The notes: a model not told the origin generated them from the sequence alone. Shown: positions 24,808-33,458, counted from the first letter of the stretch. The stretch: DNA of 64,000 nt from Agrilactobacillus yilanensis (GCF_003946725.1 NZ_RHOY01000015.1:1-64000), one strand, 5' to 3'. Numbers and translations: made by a program.

Positions 24808-25664
24808 TAGTTACTGCCTAAAGTTTCGGCGGTGGCTTTGGCCAGCTGCTCGATTAAGGTTTCACCACTGGCTAAGGTAGTATTACCGTAAGTGTAAACT
24901 GCGATAGTATAGCCTTTATTGTTAGCGCCAACGTGGCCGATGCTATCAACAATCCAACGACTATCAGAATCCGTGCGCCAGCCATTTTTAAGTTGGTAGG
25001 TGGTACTGCCGGCAGAGATACCCCAGTTTTGATCACGAGATACATCCCCCATCAAAGTTTTGATATAGTTACGCGAAGTGCTGGAAATATAACTAGAACT
25101 ATAAAAGACATTGTTTAATAGTTTTAATTGATCCGTGGCCGTGGTGACGGTTAACCCCCAACCATTGCTAGAGGACGTATCAGTCATGCCAAGGGCTTCA
25201 AAAACAGCATTTAAACCATCAAAACCGCCGATCTCATTAAAGAGGGTGGTTGCCGCATCGTTATCACTATTTTTGATCATTTTTTCAGCTAAGGCTTTTT
25301 CATTACTGCTTAAGGTTGTCCCGTTTTGTTCATGCATATGCAGCAAACCTGCAAGAATGGCGACTTTAACAGTACTAGCCGTGGTGAATGTGCCTTGTTT
25401 ATTATTGGTTAAAGTATAGGTTTGATTGCTGCTTTTATCATAGACCGCAATTTGAACAGCACTATCGGTTTGGTTTAAGATTTTTTGCCATTTAGCCAGC
25501 AGTGCTTTTTTAGTGGCGGCATTGGTTTTAGTAGTACTGTTGGCCGCTTGAACGGTTTGAGCTTGCGTAGCATAAGCGAAGCTGGAACTGAGGACAAAGA
25601 GGATTGTTAAGGTTAAAATTAACCCGTGTTTGATGATTTTCTTTAATCGGTGATGTTTTCTCAT
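24807..25664 (-). CDS. Secreted serine hydrolase, class A beta-lactamase fold
   Basis: A 285-aa protein with an N-terminal signal or anchor helix (about 14-32), then a class A beta-lactamase-like domain. Active-site motifs are visible: SxxK as Ser97-T-V-Lys100, SDN at 133-135, and KNG at 226-228 in place of KTG. The Glu-166 omega-loop motif of true class A beta-lactamases is not evident, so it may be a DD-peptidase or another wall-active serine hydrolase rather than an antibiotic-resistance enzyme. It is single and acts outside the membrane. The start has no strong ribosome site close by. Confidence 0.82.
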   Translation of the reverse strand: MRKHHRLKKIIKHGLILTLTILFVLSSSFAYATQAQTVQAANSTTKTNAATKKALLAKWQKILNQTDSAVQIAVYDKSSNQTYTLTNNKQGTFTTASTVKVAILAGLLHMHEQNGTTLSSNEKALAEKMIKNSDNDAATTLFNEIGGFDGLNAVFEALGMTDTSSSNGWGLTVTTATDQLKLLNNVFYSSSYISSTSRNYIKTLMGDVSRDQNWGISAGSTTYQLKNGWRTDSDSRWIVDSIGHVGANNKGYTIAVYTYGNTTLASGETLIEQLAKATAETLGSN

Positions 25665-25812
25665 AAGCGTTAAAACCCTTTCTTGTATGTAGTATAAGTC
25701 AGCTACTATGTTTGAATAACTAGATCATAACGTCAGCGTTTAAAGATTCTATGAAGAAAAATTATGTTTTTGGCATGCAAAATGTATATTTTATGGCGGT
25801 AATTTTATTTTC

Positions 25813-25826
25813 TTGATCAGCGTCAA
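25813..25826 (+). promoter_or_regulatory. FNR/FLP-type box upstream of metal ATPase
   Basis: TTGAT-CAGC-GTCAA differs from the FNR consensus TTGAT-N4-ATCAA at one position. A TATAAT -10 lies at 25849-25854, so the box centre is about 41.5 bp before the predicted start point, the class II activator position. Confidence 0.7.
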
Positions 25827-25916
25827 TTATTTCTAACCCCGGTCTCACTATAATAAGAATTGTTGAAAGATAAAGATAACGTTATTAAGACATAAAAGAC
25901 ACAGGAGGTCATCTTC

Positions 25917-27830
25917 ATGAAATTACAACAGTTTATTGCCAAGCATAGTCAGCACATTTTATACGGCACCGCCGGGTTTACCGCAATTGGGTTATTATTC
26001 GATTACGCATTTCATATTGAAATTATTGGTTTGATTGCCTTAATCATTGCTTCAATCATTGGGGTTTTCCCAATTGCCGTTAAAGCGATCAGTGCATTAA
26101 GATACAAAATCGTTTCAATTGAGTTATTAGTAACAATCGCAGTTATCGGGGCTTTTGCCATTCAAGAATTCCACGAATCTGCAATTGTAACGTTCCTATT
26201 CTTATTAGGGGACTATTTAGAAAAGAAAACATTAGCAAAAACAAGACAATCCATCAAAGACTTAACAGCGATGGCACCAACTACCGCCCAAGTTAAACAA
26301 GCAGATGGGACAGTAGCAACCGTTGATGTTGATGATTTGGACAAAGGGGATATTGTGTTAACCCATGTTGGGGATCAAATTCCTGTAGATGGCCACATCA
26401 CTAGCGGTCAAGGTTATGTTAATGAAGCTGCAATCACCGGGGAATCAGAACTCGTTGCCAAAAAAGCTGGCGATAGCGTTTATTCAGGGACCATATTAGA
26501 AGATGGCGATTTAACGATCACCACAGATCAAGTCGGGGATATGACAACTTTTGGTAAAATTATCGAATTAGTTGAAGAAGCTCAAGATAGTAAATCATCT
26601 GCCGAAAAATTTATTGACCGGTTTGCGAAATACTATACCCCCGCTGTTTTAGTGTTAGGTATTTTGACTTATATCATTACTCGAGATTTGAACTTAGCCA
26701 TTACGCTGCTAGTGCTTGGTTGCCCAGGTGCTTTAGTAATCGGGGCACCGGTTTCAAACGTAGCCGGAATTGGGAATGGCGCAAAAAATGGTATTTTGAT
26801 TAAAGGCGGCGAAGTTACCGCACAAATGTCCAAAGTAGATACGATGGTTTTTGATAAAACTGGGACGTTGACTGTTGGGAAACCAGAAGTTGCCACAGTG
26901 GCTTACTTTAATGGGCAGACGCCAGATGATCTGAGCGCTTATTTAACGAAGGTTCAAGAAATTGAACAAAACAGTAATCACCCCTTAGCAAAAGCTGTCG
27001 TCACTTATTTGAAGGCACAAGGGGTTCCAGCTGATCAAGAAGCTGCGCCACAAGTAACTACAATTAAAGGTAGAGGTCTTTATAGTGAAGACGAAGATTT
27101 ATTAATTGGGAATTTAGCGTTAATGACAGATCACAATGTGCAAATTTCAGCAGCTGATAAAGCTAAGGTTGAAGCTATTCAGCATCAAGGACGTTCTATT
27201 GTCGCTGTCGCTGCTGCCGGCGCCTTGCAAGTGGTCTTTGGGATCAGTGATGTTTTACGGCCAAATGTCAAAGCAACCTTAAGTAGTCTACGGCAGGCCG
27301 GAGTCAAACGGTTAGTCATGTTAACGGGGGATAATGAACAAAGCGCCCAAGCAATGGCCCAAGGTTTAGGATTTGACGAAATTCATGCCCAATTATTACC
27401 AAATGAAAAACTAGATTGGTTAGAAAAGTATCAACAACAAGGACTACACGTTGCCTTTGTCGGTGATGGGATTAATGATAGCCCAGCTTTAGCTAAGGCT
27501 GATGTCGGTGTTGCCATGGGCAGTGGGACAGATGTGGCTATTGAAACAGCTGATTTAACTTTGATGAATTCTAAATTTGAAAGTTTGTACAAAGCTTATG
27601 TGTTAAGCCGTAAAACAAATGCCAATACGACTGAAAATATCGTGATTGCTTTAGCGGTCGTTGCACTGTTATTGAGTGGTTTATTGTTTGGTCTTGTGGA
27701 TATGGCCACTGGGATGTTTGTCCATGAAGCTAGTATTTTAGTCGTCATCTTCAATGCTATGCGGTTATTACGGATGCACCAACGTTCAGCCGTTAATAAA
27801 GAAAATCATCAAGTTATTTACGAAAAATAA
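25917..27830 (+). CDS. P1B-type heavy-metal ATPase with CPG motif
   Basis: A 637-aa P-type ATPase without an N-terminal metal-binding domain. TGES is at 174-177, the phosphorylation motif DKTGT at 313-317 and GDGINDSPALAKADVGVAMG near 520. The transmembrane metal motif is CPG (269-271) instead of CPC, CPH or SPC, so ion selectivity cannot be inferred by the usual rule. Candidates are Cd/Zn/Co, iron or manganese efflux. AGGAGG precedes the ATG. It has an FNR-type box upstream, and the next genes encode a separate HMA protein, a Dps-like protein and a Crp/Fnr regulator, so it belongs to a redox- or metal-responsive unit. Confidence 0.9.
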   Translation: MKLQQFIAKHSQHILYGTAGFTAIGLLFDYAFHIEIIGLIALIIASIIGVFPIAVKAISALRYKIVSIELLVTIAVIGAFAIQEFHESAIVTFLFLLGDYLEKKTLAKTRQSIKDLTAMAPTTAQVKQADGTVATVDVDDLDKGDIVLTHVGDQIPVDGHITSGQGYVNEAAITGESELVAKKAGDSVYSGTILEDGDLTITTDQVGDMTTFGKIIELVEEAQDSKSSAEKFIDRFAKYYTPAVLVLGILTYIITRDLNLAITLLVLGCPGALVIGAPVSNVAGIGNGAKNGILIKGGEVTAQMSKVDTMVFDKTGTLTVGKPEVATVAYFNGQTPDDLSAYLTKVQEIEQNSNHPLAKAVVTYLKAQGVPADQEAAPQVTTIKGRGLYSEDEDLLIGNLALMTDHNVQISAADKAKVEAIQHQGRSIVAVAAAGALQVVFGISDVLRPNVKATLSSLRQAGVKRLVMLTGDNEQSAQAMAQGLGFDEIHAQLLPNEKLDWLEKYQQQGLHVAFVGDGINDSPALAKADVGVAMGSGTDVAIETADLTLMNSKFESLYKAYVLSRKTNANTTENIVIALAVVALLLSGLLFGLVDMATGMFVHEASILVVIFNAMRLLRMHQRSAVNKENHQVIYEK

Positions 27831-27836
27831 TAAAAC

Positions 27837-27850
27837 TTGATCACGATCAA
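27837..27850 (+). promoter_or_regulatory. Perfect FNR-type box upstream of HMA-dps-fnr operon
   Basis: TTGATCACGATCAA is a perfect match to TTGAT-N4-ATCAA. It lies just after the ATPase stop codon. A TACTAT -10 at 27873-27878 puts the box centre about 41.5 bp before the predicted start point, the same layout as at 25813. Confidence 0.8.
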
Positions 27851-27933
27851 TTATTTTTCAAAACAAACTAGTTACTATAGAAGTATAGAAAAGCAAAACA
27901 AATTAATATAAATATTTCAAGGAGGTCATTATT

Positions 27934-28161
27934 ATGGCTAAAGTTACATTAAAATTAGGAGAATTAACCTGCCCATCATGTTTAACAAAGATCGAACAAG
28001 GTTTGAAACAAACAGACGGTGTTGAAAGCGTCAAAGTTTTATTCAATGCTGGTAAAGTCAAAGCAGATTATGATGCTAGTGTCACAACGCCAGAAGCTTT
28101 GGCAGATGTGATTACCGGTTTAGGTTATGAAGTTAAAAGTACAAAAGCAGTGGAGGCATAA
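27934..28161 (+). CDS. HMA-domain metal-binding protein (CopZ-like)
   Basis: A 75-aa single heavy-metal-associated domain of ferredoxin-like fold. The metal site is CPSC in GELTCPSCLTKIE (about residues 13-16), and the end (ITGLGYEV) is typical. It may bind metal for the neighbouring ATPase, which lacks its own HMA domain, or act as a copper-chaperone-like protein. AAGGAGG precedes the ATG. It is the first gene of a tight operon; the next ATG is two bases after its stop. Confidence 0.9.
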   Translation: MAKVTLKLGELTCPSCLTKIEQGLKQTDGVESVKVLFNAGKVKADYDASVTTPEALADVITGLGYEVKSTKAVEA

Positions 28162-28163
28162 TT

Positions 28164-28694
28164 ATGACAGAACAAACAGTAGCCGCATTATATCAAGCAG
28201 AACAAGTTCAAAGTGATACCGATCACCATACTCCAACGGCCGGCGCCATGATTGGCCATGTTTTATCAAACTTGAAATTTCAAGAGTTTAAATTAGAACA
28301 GTATTGGTGGTATGCTAAAGCTAACAACGATTTATTCCAACAATTGGCTGAAGCCAATCATCAAGCCTATTTAAAAGTAATTTCTAAGATGTTGGATGCT
28401 CAAGAAATCGTGCCAACAACCGTTCAAGAGATGTTAGATTATAAATTTTTAGATGAAGGCGGTCAAAATAAGTATTTTGACACGGAAACGATGTTAAAAG
28501 ATACTGTTTTGGATTACAATAAAGCCAATATGTTTGTCACTCGAGCTATTAAGTTAGCTGAAAAAGAAGAAAATTATCCGTTAGCACAAGCAATGATTGA
28601 CTTGCTGAGCTATCATCAACATGCGATCCGTTTGTTAGAAAATAAATTAGGCTATCATGTAGATCCAGATGCAGATGAGGATGATGAAGATTAA
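28164..28694 (+). CDS. Dps/ferritin-like protein, 176 aa
   Basis: A four-helix ferritin-like protein of Dps size. The region LKFQEFKLEQYWWYAKANNDLFQQL corresponds to the first Dps helix (usual pattern hWYvkG..Ff.lH), but the ferroxidase His and the following DxxxE pattern are not evident, so iron oxidation may be lost or changed. The C-terminal tail is very acidic (DPDADEDDED). The start follows GGAGGCATAATT and overlaps the operon closely. The context with a metal ATPase, an HMA protein and an Fnr-like regulator suggests metal sequestration or DNA protection under redox stress. Confidence 0.7.
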   Translation: MTEQTVAALYQAEQVQSDTDHHTPTAGAMIGHVLSNLKFQEFKLEQYWWYAKANNDLFQQLAEANHQAYLKVISKMLDAQEIVPTTVQEMLDYKFLDEGGQNKYFDTETMLKDTVLDYNKANMFVTRAIKLAEKEENYPLAQAMIDLLSYHQHAIRLLENKLGYHVDPDADEDDED

Positions 28695-28715
28695 TCAATA
28701 AAGGAGTTTGGTGTT

Positions 28716-29414
28716 ATGGCAAAAGAAACGGTCTTTCAAGTTACAGCGCATCATGATACGGATCATGTTTGTGCGGAGATTGTCCCAATATTTTCACATT
28801 TGGTGCATGAAGAACTGTTGGAGATTTCAAAACTGATTCATCATCAATCATTTAAAAAGGGCAATTTAGTCAGAACACCAGACGATCAGGAATTGGTTAT
28901 CTTAAATCAAGGCAATTTAAAAATCTATCAACTCAGTGCCAGCGGTAAAGAGCAATTACTACGGGTCATGGGCCCTGGTGATTTTGAAGGTGAAGCCGCA
29001 TTGTTTGGTGTTAAAACGCCAGATACTTACATTCAGGCGTTAACCGACAGCAGTGCGTGTGTCATCTATAAAGCAGATTTTCAACAATTACTATTGGATT
29101 ATCCGACTATTGGCTTAAAGCTCTTAGAAGAGTCTGCTGGAAAAATTGCCGCCTTAGAAAAACAAGCTGCTTTTTTAAGCACTGACTCGATCCAAAGCCG
29201 TTTGGCCAGCTATTTATTGGATTTGGCAGAAGCGAATGAAACCACAGCCGTTGAAATCCCCATGAAGATGAAGGAGTTAGCGAACTTTATTGGAACAACC
29301 CCCGAAACGTTATCTCGGACATTAAAAAAAATGGCAAAGCTAAATATTTTAACTTACCAACGAAAACAGGTTCAAATATTAGATGAGGATAAATTGGAAG
29401 ATTTGATATCGTAA
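28716..29414 (+). CDS. Crp/Fnr-family regulator, FLP-like
   Basis: A 232-aa regulator with an N-terminal cyclic-nucleotide-binding-like barrel (about 30-140) and a C-terminal HTH (MKELANFIGTTPETLSRTLKKM). The recognition helix has ExxSR (ETLSR), the FNR-type determinant for TTGAT half-sites. It lacks the FNR [4Fe-4S] cysteine cluster and has only Cys19 and Cys115, 96 residues apart. Lactobacillus casei FLP uses a Cys5-Cys102 disulfide switch with almost the same spacing, so this is probably a thiol-disulfide sensor. It is last in the HMA-dps operon, whose promoter has a perfect FNR box, implying autoregulation. AAAGGAG precedes the ATG. Confidence 0.88.
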   Translation: MAKETVFQVTAHHDTDHVCAEIVPIFSHLVHEELLEISKLIHHQSFKKGNLVRTPDDQELVILNQGNLKIYQLSASGKEQLLRVMGPGDFEGEAALFGVKTPDTYIQALTDSSACVIYKADFQQLLLDYPTIGLKLLEESAGKIAALEKQAAFLSTDSIQSRLASYLLDLAEANETTAVEIPMKMKELANFIGTTPETLSRTLKKMAKLNILTYQRKQVQILDEDKLEDLIS

Positions 29415-29484
29415 TCTAGAAAATGAGCCAACACGTCGTTACTGCGGAAACTAAAACGATGCGTAATTTGTAGCTATGTAACAC

Positions 29485-29530
29485 AATAGAAGCTGGCAAA
29501 AAGTAAAATTTTGACCGGCTTCTATTTTTT
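29485..29530 (+). terminator. Terminator of HMA-dps-fnr operon
   Basis: AATAGAAGC pairs with GCTTCTATT and is followed by TTTTTT. Confidence 0.8.
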
Positions 29531-29624
29531 TGAACAAAAAACGACTTTGGGCATTATCAGTCTTTTGACTGAATACTTATGCATGCAAACGTTTTATACT
29601 AGAACTTGTAAGGAGTTGTTCGTT

Positions 29625-29879
29625 ATGCAAATAAAAAAGAATGATGCCGAGATCACTGAAGATGAAGTTGTACCTACGTTACTTTTTTCAATTGATTATC
29701 CAGAAGTTTTTGCCGTTACTGAAAACGGTAAATTGGTGCAAGTGACAATCACAGAACAACAAAAAAGGGACACCACCTTTTGGGATGTCCTGGAAAAGAT
29801 TAAGAAAAATAAAATTTGGGTGCCATTGTCTAAATCACAATATAAACTATTTGATGATGACTGGTTAGCCGTAGAATAG
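29625..29879 (+). CDS. Hypothetical protein, 84 aa (paralogue of 3392-3652)
   Basis: The start at 29625 follows AAGGAG; upstream in-frame starts lack a site and lie in the terminator region. The protein shares with the 86-aa protein at 3392-3652 the core PTLLFSIDYPEVFAVTE, a central FW and KIWVPLSK, and the ending DDDWLAVE. It is soluble and small and no known domain is recognised. It is a separate transcript: it follows the terminator of the fnr operon and has a strong terminator of its own. The partial cre-like TGCAAACGTTTTA at 29584-29596 lies in its likely promoter. Confidence 0.7.
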   Translation: MQIKKNDAEITEDEVVPTLLFSIDYPEVFAVTENGKLVQVTITEQQKRDTTFWDVLEKIKKNKIWVPLSKSQYKLFDDDWLAVE

Positions 29880-29893
29880 AGTACAACTAGTAG

Positions 29894-29935
29894 GAGACAA
29901 GCTTAAAAGTTAACTTTTTGAGCTTGTCTCTTTTT
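29894..29935 (+). terminator. Terminator, convergent genes
   Basis: GAGACAAGCT pairs with AGCTTGTCTC, with inner AAAAGTTAACTTTT symmetry, then TTTTT. It overlaps the 3' end of the convergent channel gene. Confidence 0.85.
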
Positions 29936-30521
29936 GTTCGGCCCGACGACGGATATAACGGCTCAGTGCAGAACGAATAAAAAAGCCCGCAAAAATAATA
30001 ATAAGTAACGCCGGTGGAAATAGGATAGCTGTCAAAACGTATAAGATGCTCAAAATAAACATAACAATTGTAGAGCGATATTCTTCAAGGTCATGGAGAT
30101 TTGGCGTGATACCGCGATCTTGCCAAATACCAATGGCTAGTCGAAATAAAATAAATTGGACAAAATCTACGCTTAAAATGATGGCAGCGAAAAAAATCGT
30201 ATTAAATCTTGAAAATAGATCATCACTTAATAAAGTGGTAGCAAAGGGTGTTAGACAGACTAAGCATAAATAATACATATTCAGAATTAAAAATTTTGTT
30301 GGCGGCCGTTTTAAATGGCTTAACAATTCCTGATGAAAAATCCAATATTGCGCCACAACACCAAAACTAATAAAGTAAACGGATAATTCAGTGATTAATT
30401 GTTCGATTTTAGACCAATTAATGACTTTGGGTGGGGTAATGTTTAGGATCATAATCGTTAAGACAATTGCAAAAACACCATCGGATAAAGCGGTCATCCT
30501 TGTATGCGAATTTCTGAACAT
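29910..30521 (-). CDS. TMEM175/DUF1211-family potassium channel-like protein
   Basis: A 203-aa membrane protein with about six hydrophobic helices. The family signature at the start of the first helix is present (ALSDGVFAIVLTIMILNI; usual FSDGVFAIxxTLLVLxL), with the Phe-Ser/Asp pattern that lines the pore in this family. Bacterial members conduct potassium as tetramers. The C-terminus is basic and cytoplasmic. The start is ATG after AAGAAGGGC. Its 3' end is embedded in the terminator of the convergent 84-aa gene, so the two transcripts may interfere. Confidence 0.83.
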   Translation of the reverse strand: MFRNSHTRMTALSDGVFAIVLTIMILNITPPKVINWSKIEQLITELSVYFISFGVVAQYWIFHQELLSHLKRPPTKFLILNMYYLCLVCLTPFATTLLSDDLFSRFNTIFFAAIILSVDFVQFILFRLAIGIWQDRGITPNLHDLEEYRSTIVMFILSILYVLTAILFPPALLIIIFAGFFIRSALSRYIRRRAEQKETSSKS

Positions 30522-30609
30522 TATCGTGCCCTTCTTCCTAGTTAAAGCGCTATGTCTTTAAAGTTGTCGCCAAAGTTATTTTTCTAACCGTATTATGGTA
30601 GGCCGTTAT

Positions 30610-31644
30610 TTAGTACGTGTTATTAGTATAATACTGGGTGTCTAAACCAAACGTTTGATAATTTAAATTGTTCAAGCCGTCGTAATCTGTATTTAAAGCG
30701 TTGAGTTCTGTTTCGGTATTTTTTAGTGTTTTAGCAGGTAAATCTAAATTGGATCGTAAGCGATCAGTGGCTGTTTGCAATGTTTTTGTAGCCATTATTT
30801 GATAAGAACTGTTATTAATCCAAGCATCGCTACCTTTTAATTGATAGGTTGTAATCGTTTTAAAATTTTGATGATCCTTTAAGAGCATTTTAGTGACGTC
30901 ATCAAAAACAAGATCTGTTTTTAAATTGGTCTGTAAGTAATTTAGTAAAGTCTGATAATGGCTTAAGCTGTTAAAACTTAATAATTTTTTAGCCAAAGCT
31001 TTAATGACTTGTTGCTGCCGCAATTGGCGGCCATAATCGCCTGCTGGGTCTTCGTGGCGCATACGGACATAGGCTAAAGCGCGACTACCATTTAAATGGG
31101 TCCAGCCTTTTTCAAATTTTTGATTACCAGTAGCGCTATCCTGCCAGCTGAAAGGGACTTTCACAGATATACCGCCCACAGCATCCACTAATTTTTCTAG
31201 ACCGCCCATATTTAAGGTGGCGTAATAATCAATTGGCAGACCTAGCAGGGCACTAACACTATCTTTAGCCATTTTAGAGCCGCCGATATTATAAGCAGCA
31301 TTAATTTTTTGTACATTTTTAGTTTTAGTCCCGATCATTTCGGCCATCGTATCTCTGGGAATACTGTACAAAATGGTTCGGTGGGTCTGGGGGTTCACGG
31401 AAGCCACCAACATTGTGTCTGAGTTGCCTTGATCAATCCGGCCTTGGGCACCAGTATCTACCCCTAACAGCAAAATTGTAAATGGCTGTTGCTTGGTAAT
31501 CGCCGTGTTTGTATCTGCGTTTGCTGTGGAGATTTTGTCAAAAGCTTGTTGCGTTTGGCGAATTTTGATTAAGCAAAAACTCGTAATTAACAGTAAAAAA
31601 CAAATTAGGCCGATCGAAATAAAATATTTTAACTTTTTTGTCAT
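30610..31644 (-). CDS. LytR-CpsA-Psr (LCP) family wall transferase
   Basis: A 344-aa membrane-anchored enzyme that transfers undecaprenyl-linked glycopolymers (teichoic acid or capsule) to peptidoglycan. One N-terminal helix (YFISIGLICFLLLITSFCLI) is followed by the extracellular LCP domain: LLLGVDTG, RIDQGNSDTMLVASV, YSIPRDT and a later RMRHEDPAGDYGRQLRQQ, with the conserved Asp and Arg residues that bind the pyrophosphate. The start at 31644 follows GAGGGG and lies seven bases after the stop of the PAP2 gene, so the two form an operon. An upstream in-frame ATG lies inside the PAP2 gene and is less likely. Confidence 0.9.
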   Translation of the reverse strand: MTKKLKYFISIGLICFLLLITSFCLIKIRQTQQAFDKISTANADTNTAITKQQPFTILLLGVDTGAQGRIDQGNSDTMLVASVNPQTHRTILYSIPRDTMAEMIGTKTKNVQKINAAYNIGGSKMAKDSVSALLGLPIDYYATLNMGGLEKLVDAVGGISVKVPFSWQDSATGNQKFEKGWTHLNGSRALAYVRMRHEDPAGDYGRQLRQQQVIKALAKKLLSFNSLSHYQTLLNYLQTNLKTDLVFDDVTKMLLKDHQNFKTITTYQLKGSDAWINNSSYQIMATKTLQTATDRLRSNLDLPAKTLKNTETELNALNTDYDGLNNLNYQTFGLDTQYYTNNTY

Positions 31645-31651
31645 TTGTAAA

Positions 31652-32305
31652 CTACCCCTCAACCCTAGTAAACCGGGTACTTTTTTCAAATTTAAATAGG
31701 CAGTCAGTCATTATTTCCCAGAAAATAATAGCCAATAAAAGACTGGCTAAAATATCGGATGCAAAATGATTTCGTAAATAAAGCCGGGAGATGATGATTA
31801 AGCTAAGCCCTAAAACGCTGTAAAATTGTAAATAATGCTTAGTCACAGCGCTAAAAGAACAGTATCGGATTAGTTGCCAACAGATGAGCAACAATAACAG
31901 GCCGTTAAATGTGTGGCCACTAGGGAAACTATAGCCGCTGGCCGGGGCTAATTGTAACATTGGTCGAGGCCGTTTTGCGATAGTTTTGATTAACCAAAGA
32001 CTTAAATTGCCCACGGTCACGAGACCTACAAAACCTAAAGCAAGTGGCTTTTGCCCACGGCAGAATTGATAACCGGCAAGGCCCAGCATCAAAGTGACTA
32101 AAATGATCGGGCTGGTGAGTTGGGCAAGGTAGGTTAATAATGTGGTCCACACTGGATTTTGCCAAGTATTGAAAAAAGACTGCACATGGTGATCCAATTG
32201 TTGTCCCCAGCTGAGCCTAAATTGGACTGTATAGAAAATGAAACCAAAGCCGAAAATAAGGCCGATGAGTCGCCATAAATGATATTTGGTTGTGGTAAAT
32301 TGCAT
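31652..32305 (-). CDS. PAP2-family membrane phosphatase
   Basis: A 217-aa integral membrane lipid phosphatase with about six helices. The three PAP2 motifs are complete: KTIAKRPRP, YSFPSGHTF and SRLYLRNHFASD. The family dephosphorylates undecaprenyl pyrophosphate or phosphatidylglycerol phosphate. The start at 32305 follows AGGAGG; an upstream in-frame ATG lacks a site. It is directly upstream of the LCP gene, consistent with recycling the undecaprenyl carrier that LCP enzymes release. Confidence 0.92.
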   Translation of the reverse strand: MQFTTTKYHLWRLIGLIFGFGFIFYTVQFRLSWGQQLDHHVQSFFNTWQNPVWTTLLTYLAQLTSPIILVTLMLGLAGYQFCRGQKPLALGFVGLVTVGNLSLWLIKTIAKRPRPMLQLAPASGYSFPSGHTFNGLLLLLICWQLIRYCSFSAVTKHYLQFYSVLGLSLIIISRLYLRNHFASDILASLLLAIIFWEIMTDCLFKFEKSTRFTRVEG

Positions 32306-32597
32306 AAGTACCTCCTGAATAAAGTCAGCGTCTATTGTCACGTTTTTAATTTCAGGAAGCAACTGGCAACGGTGGGGGCGGGCGTTGCTTTTGTATAAAC
32401 AATCACAATTAAATAAAGCACTTATAACAGGGGATAAATCAGGTAGTTCAATCCAATAAGTGATTTATTCACGAATTAAGATTTTAGAAATAAGCCTGCA
32501 AATTAGAGAAAAAGCACGAATACTGGGTTTTTAGGGCATACTAAAAAGGTATAGCCGGGCTATAAAATTTGTTGCTATTTTAAATTTTCACAAGCGT

Positions 32598-33458
32598 TTA
32601 ATTATCAAAAATTTCGATAAATTTCTCTAAAATAGGGCTGGCAATGACTGTGTCCGGCCAAATTAACTGAATTTGTGTGCGCCAAGGCTGATAGTTGATG
32701 GGATGAATTTGCATCCCCGTTCCCAAGTAGGCCGTCGCAACGGATTCTGGGACTAAAGCGACGCCAAGTTTGGCATTAGCCCACTGTACGGCGGTACGTG
32801 CATCGTCGCAGTAACAGGCGATGAAGGGTCGAATATTTTTGGCGAAAAAAGTTTGTTCAAAGACATCGCTGAACCGGCGATAAATAATTAAGGGCAATGG
32901 CTCTAATGCGGCAACGTCCAATGTCGCTTTTAGATCCTTTGCATATTTATTAGGCACAACGGCAACGATGCGTTCGATGCGTAGGGCTTTACTTTGGATA
33001 TGTTCGGTACTAAAGGGTGTTCGCACAATGGCCGCATCTAAATTGCGCGCTGTCAGTTTTTCTAATAGCTGGTAAGTATTGCCTTCTTGGATATCCAACT
33101 GAATGTCAGGATAATACTGCGTTAAACTGGCTAGTTTTGGCGGCAAAAGGCCCACTGCTGAAGAAATCAGGCCAAGGCGTAGTCGGCCGCTCACCGCAGT
33201 ACCGGCAAAACGGATTTGGTGGTCTGCTTGGTCTCTGAGTTCTAGCAGCTGCTGGGCGTAGGTGGCTAAGAGTTTGCCGGCAGCAGTCGGGGTAACGCCA
33301 TTGGCTGAACGGGTTAAGAGCTGTACGCCTAAAATGGCTTCTAAATTTTTAATTTGTCGGCTTAAAGGTGGCTGGGCCATGTTGAGTTTTTTAGCGGCTT
33401 GCGTAAAACTGCCGGTTTGTAATACGGTTAAAAAGTAAAGTAACTGTCGAAATTCCAA
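32598..33458 (-). CDS. LysR-family transcriptional regulator
   Basis: A 286-aa regulator whose start is TTG at 33458, eight bases after AGGAG, giving the standard LysR opening LEFRQLLYFLTVLQTGSFTQAAKKLNMAQPPLSRQIKNLE; no ATG fits. The C-terminal effector domain (about 90-286) contains KRLTARNLDAAIVRTPF-like and GVALVPESVA segments. It is divergent from the MocA/ModE-like gene, with about 106 bp between the starts, so it may control that gene. Effector unknown. A weak minus-strand hairpin (ATAGC/GCTAT then CCTTTTT) at 32548-32572 may terminate it; the rest of 32306-32597 shows nothing clear. Confidence 0.88.
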   Translation of the reverse strand: MEFRQLLYFLTVLQTGSFTQAAKKLNMAQPPLSRQIKNLEAILGVQLLTRSANGVTPTAAGKLLATYAQQLLELRDQADHQIRFAGTAVSGRLRLGLISSAVGLLPPKLASLTQYYPDIQLDIQEGNTYQLLEKLTARNLDAAIVRTPFSTEHIQSKALRIERIVAVVPNKYAKDLKATLDVAALEPLPLIIYRRFSDVFEQTFFAKNIRPFIACYCDDARTAVQWANAKLGVALVPESVATAYLGTGMQIHPINYQPWRTQIQLIWPDTVIASPILEKFIEIFDN

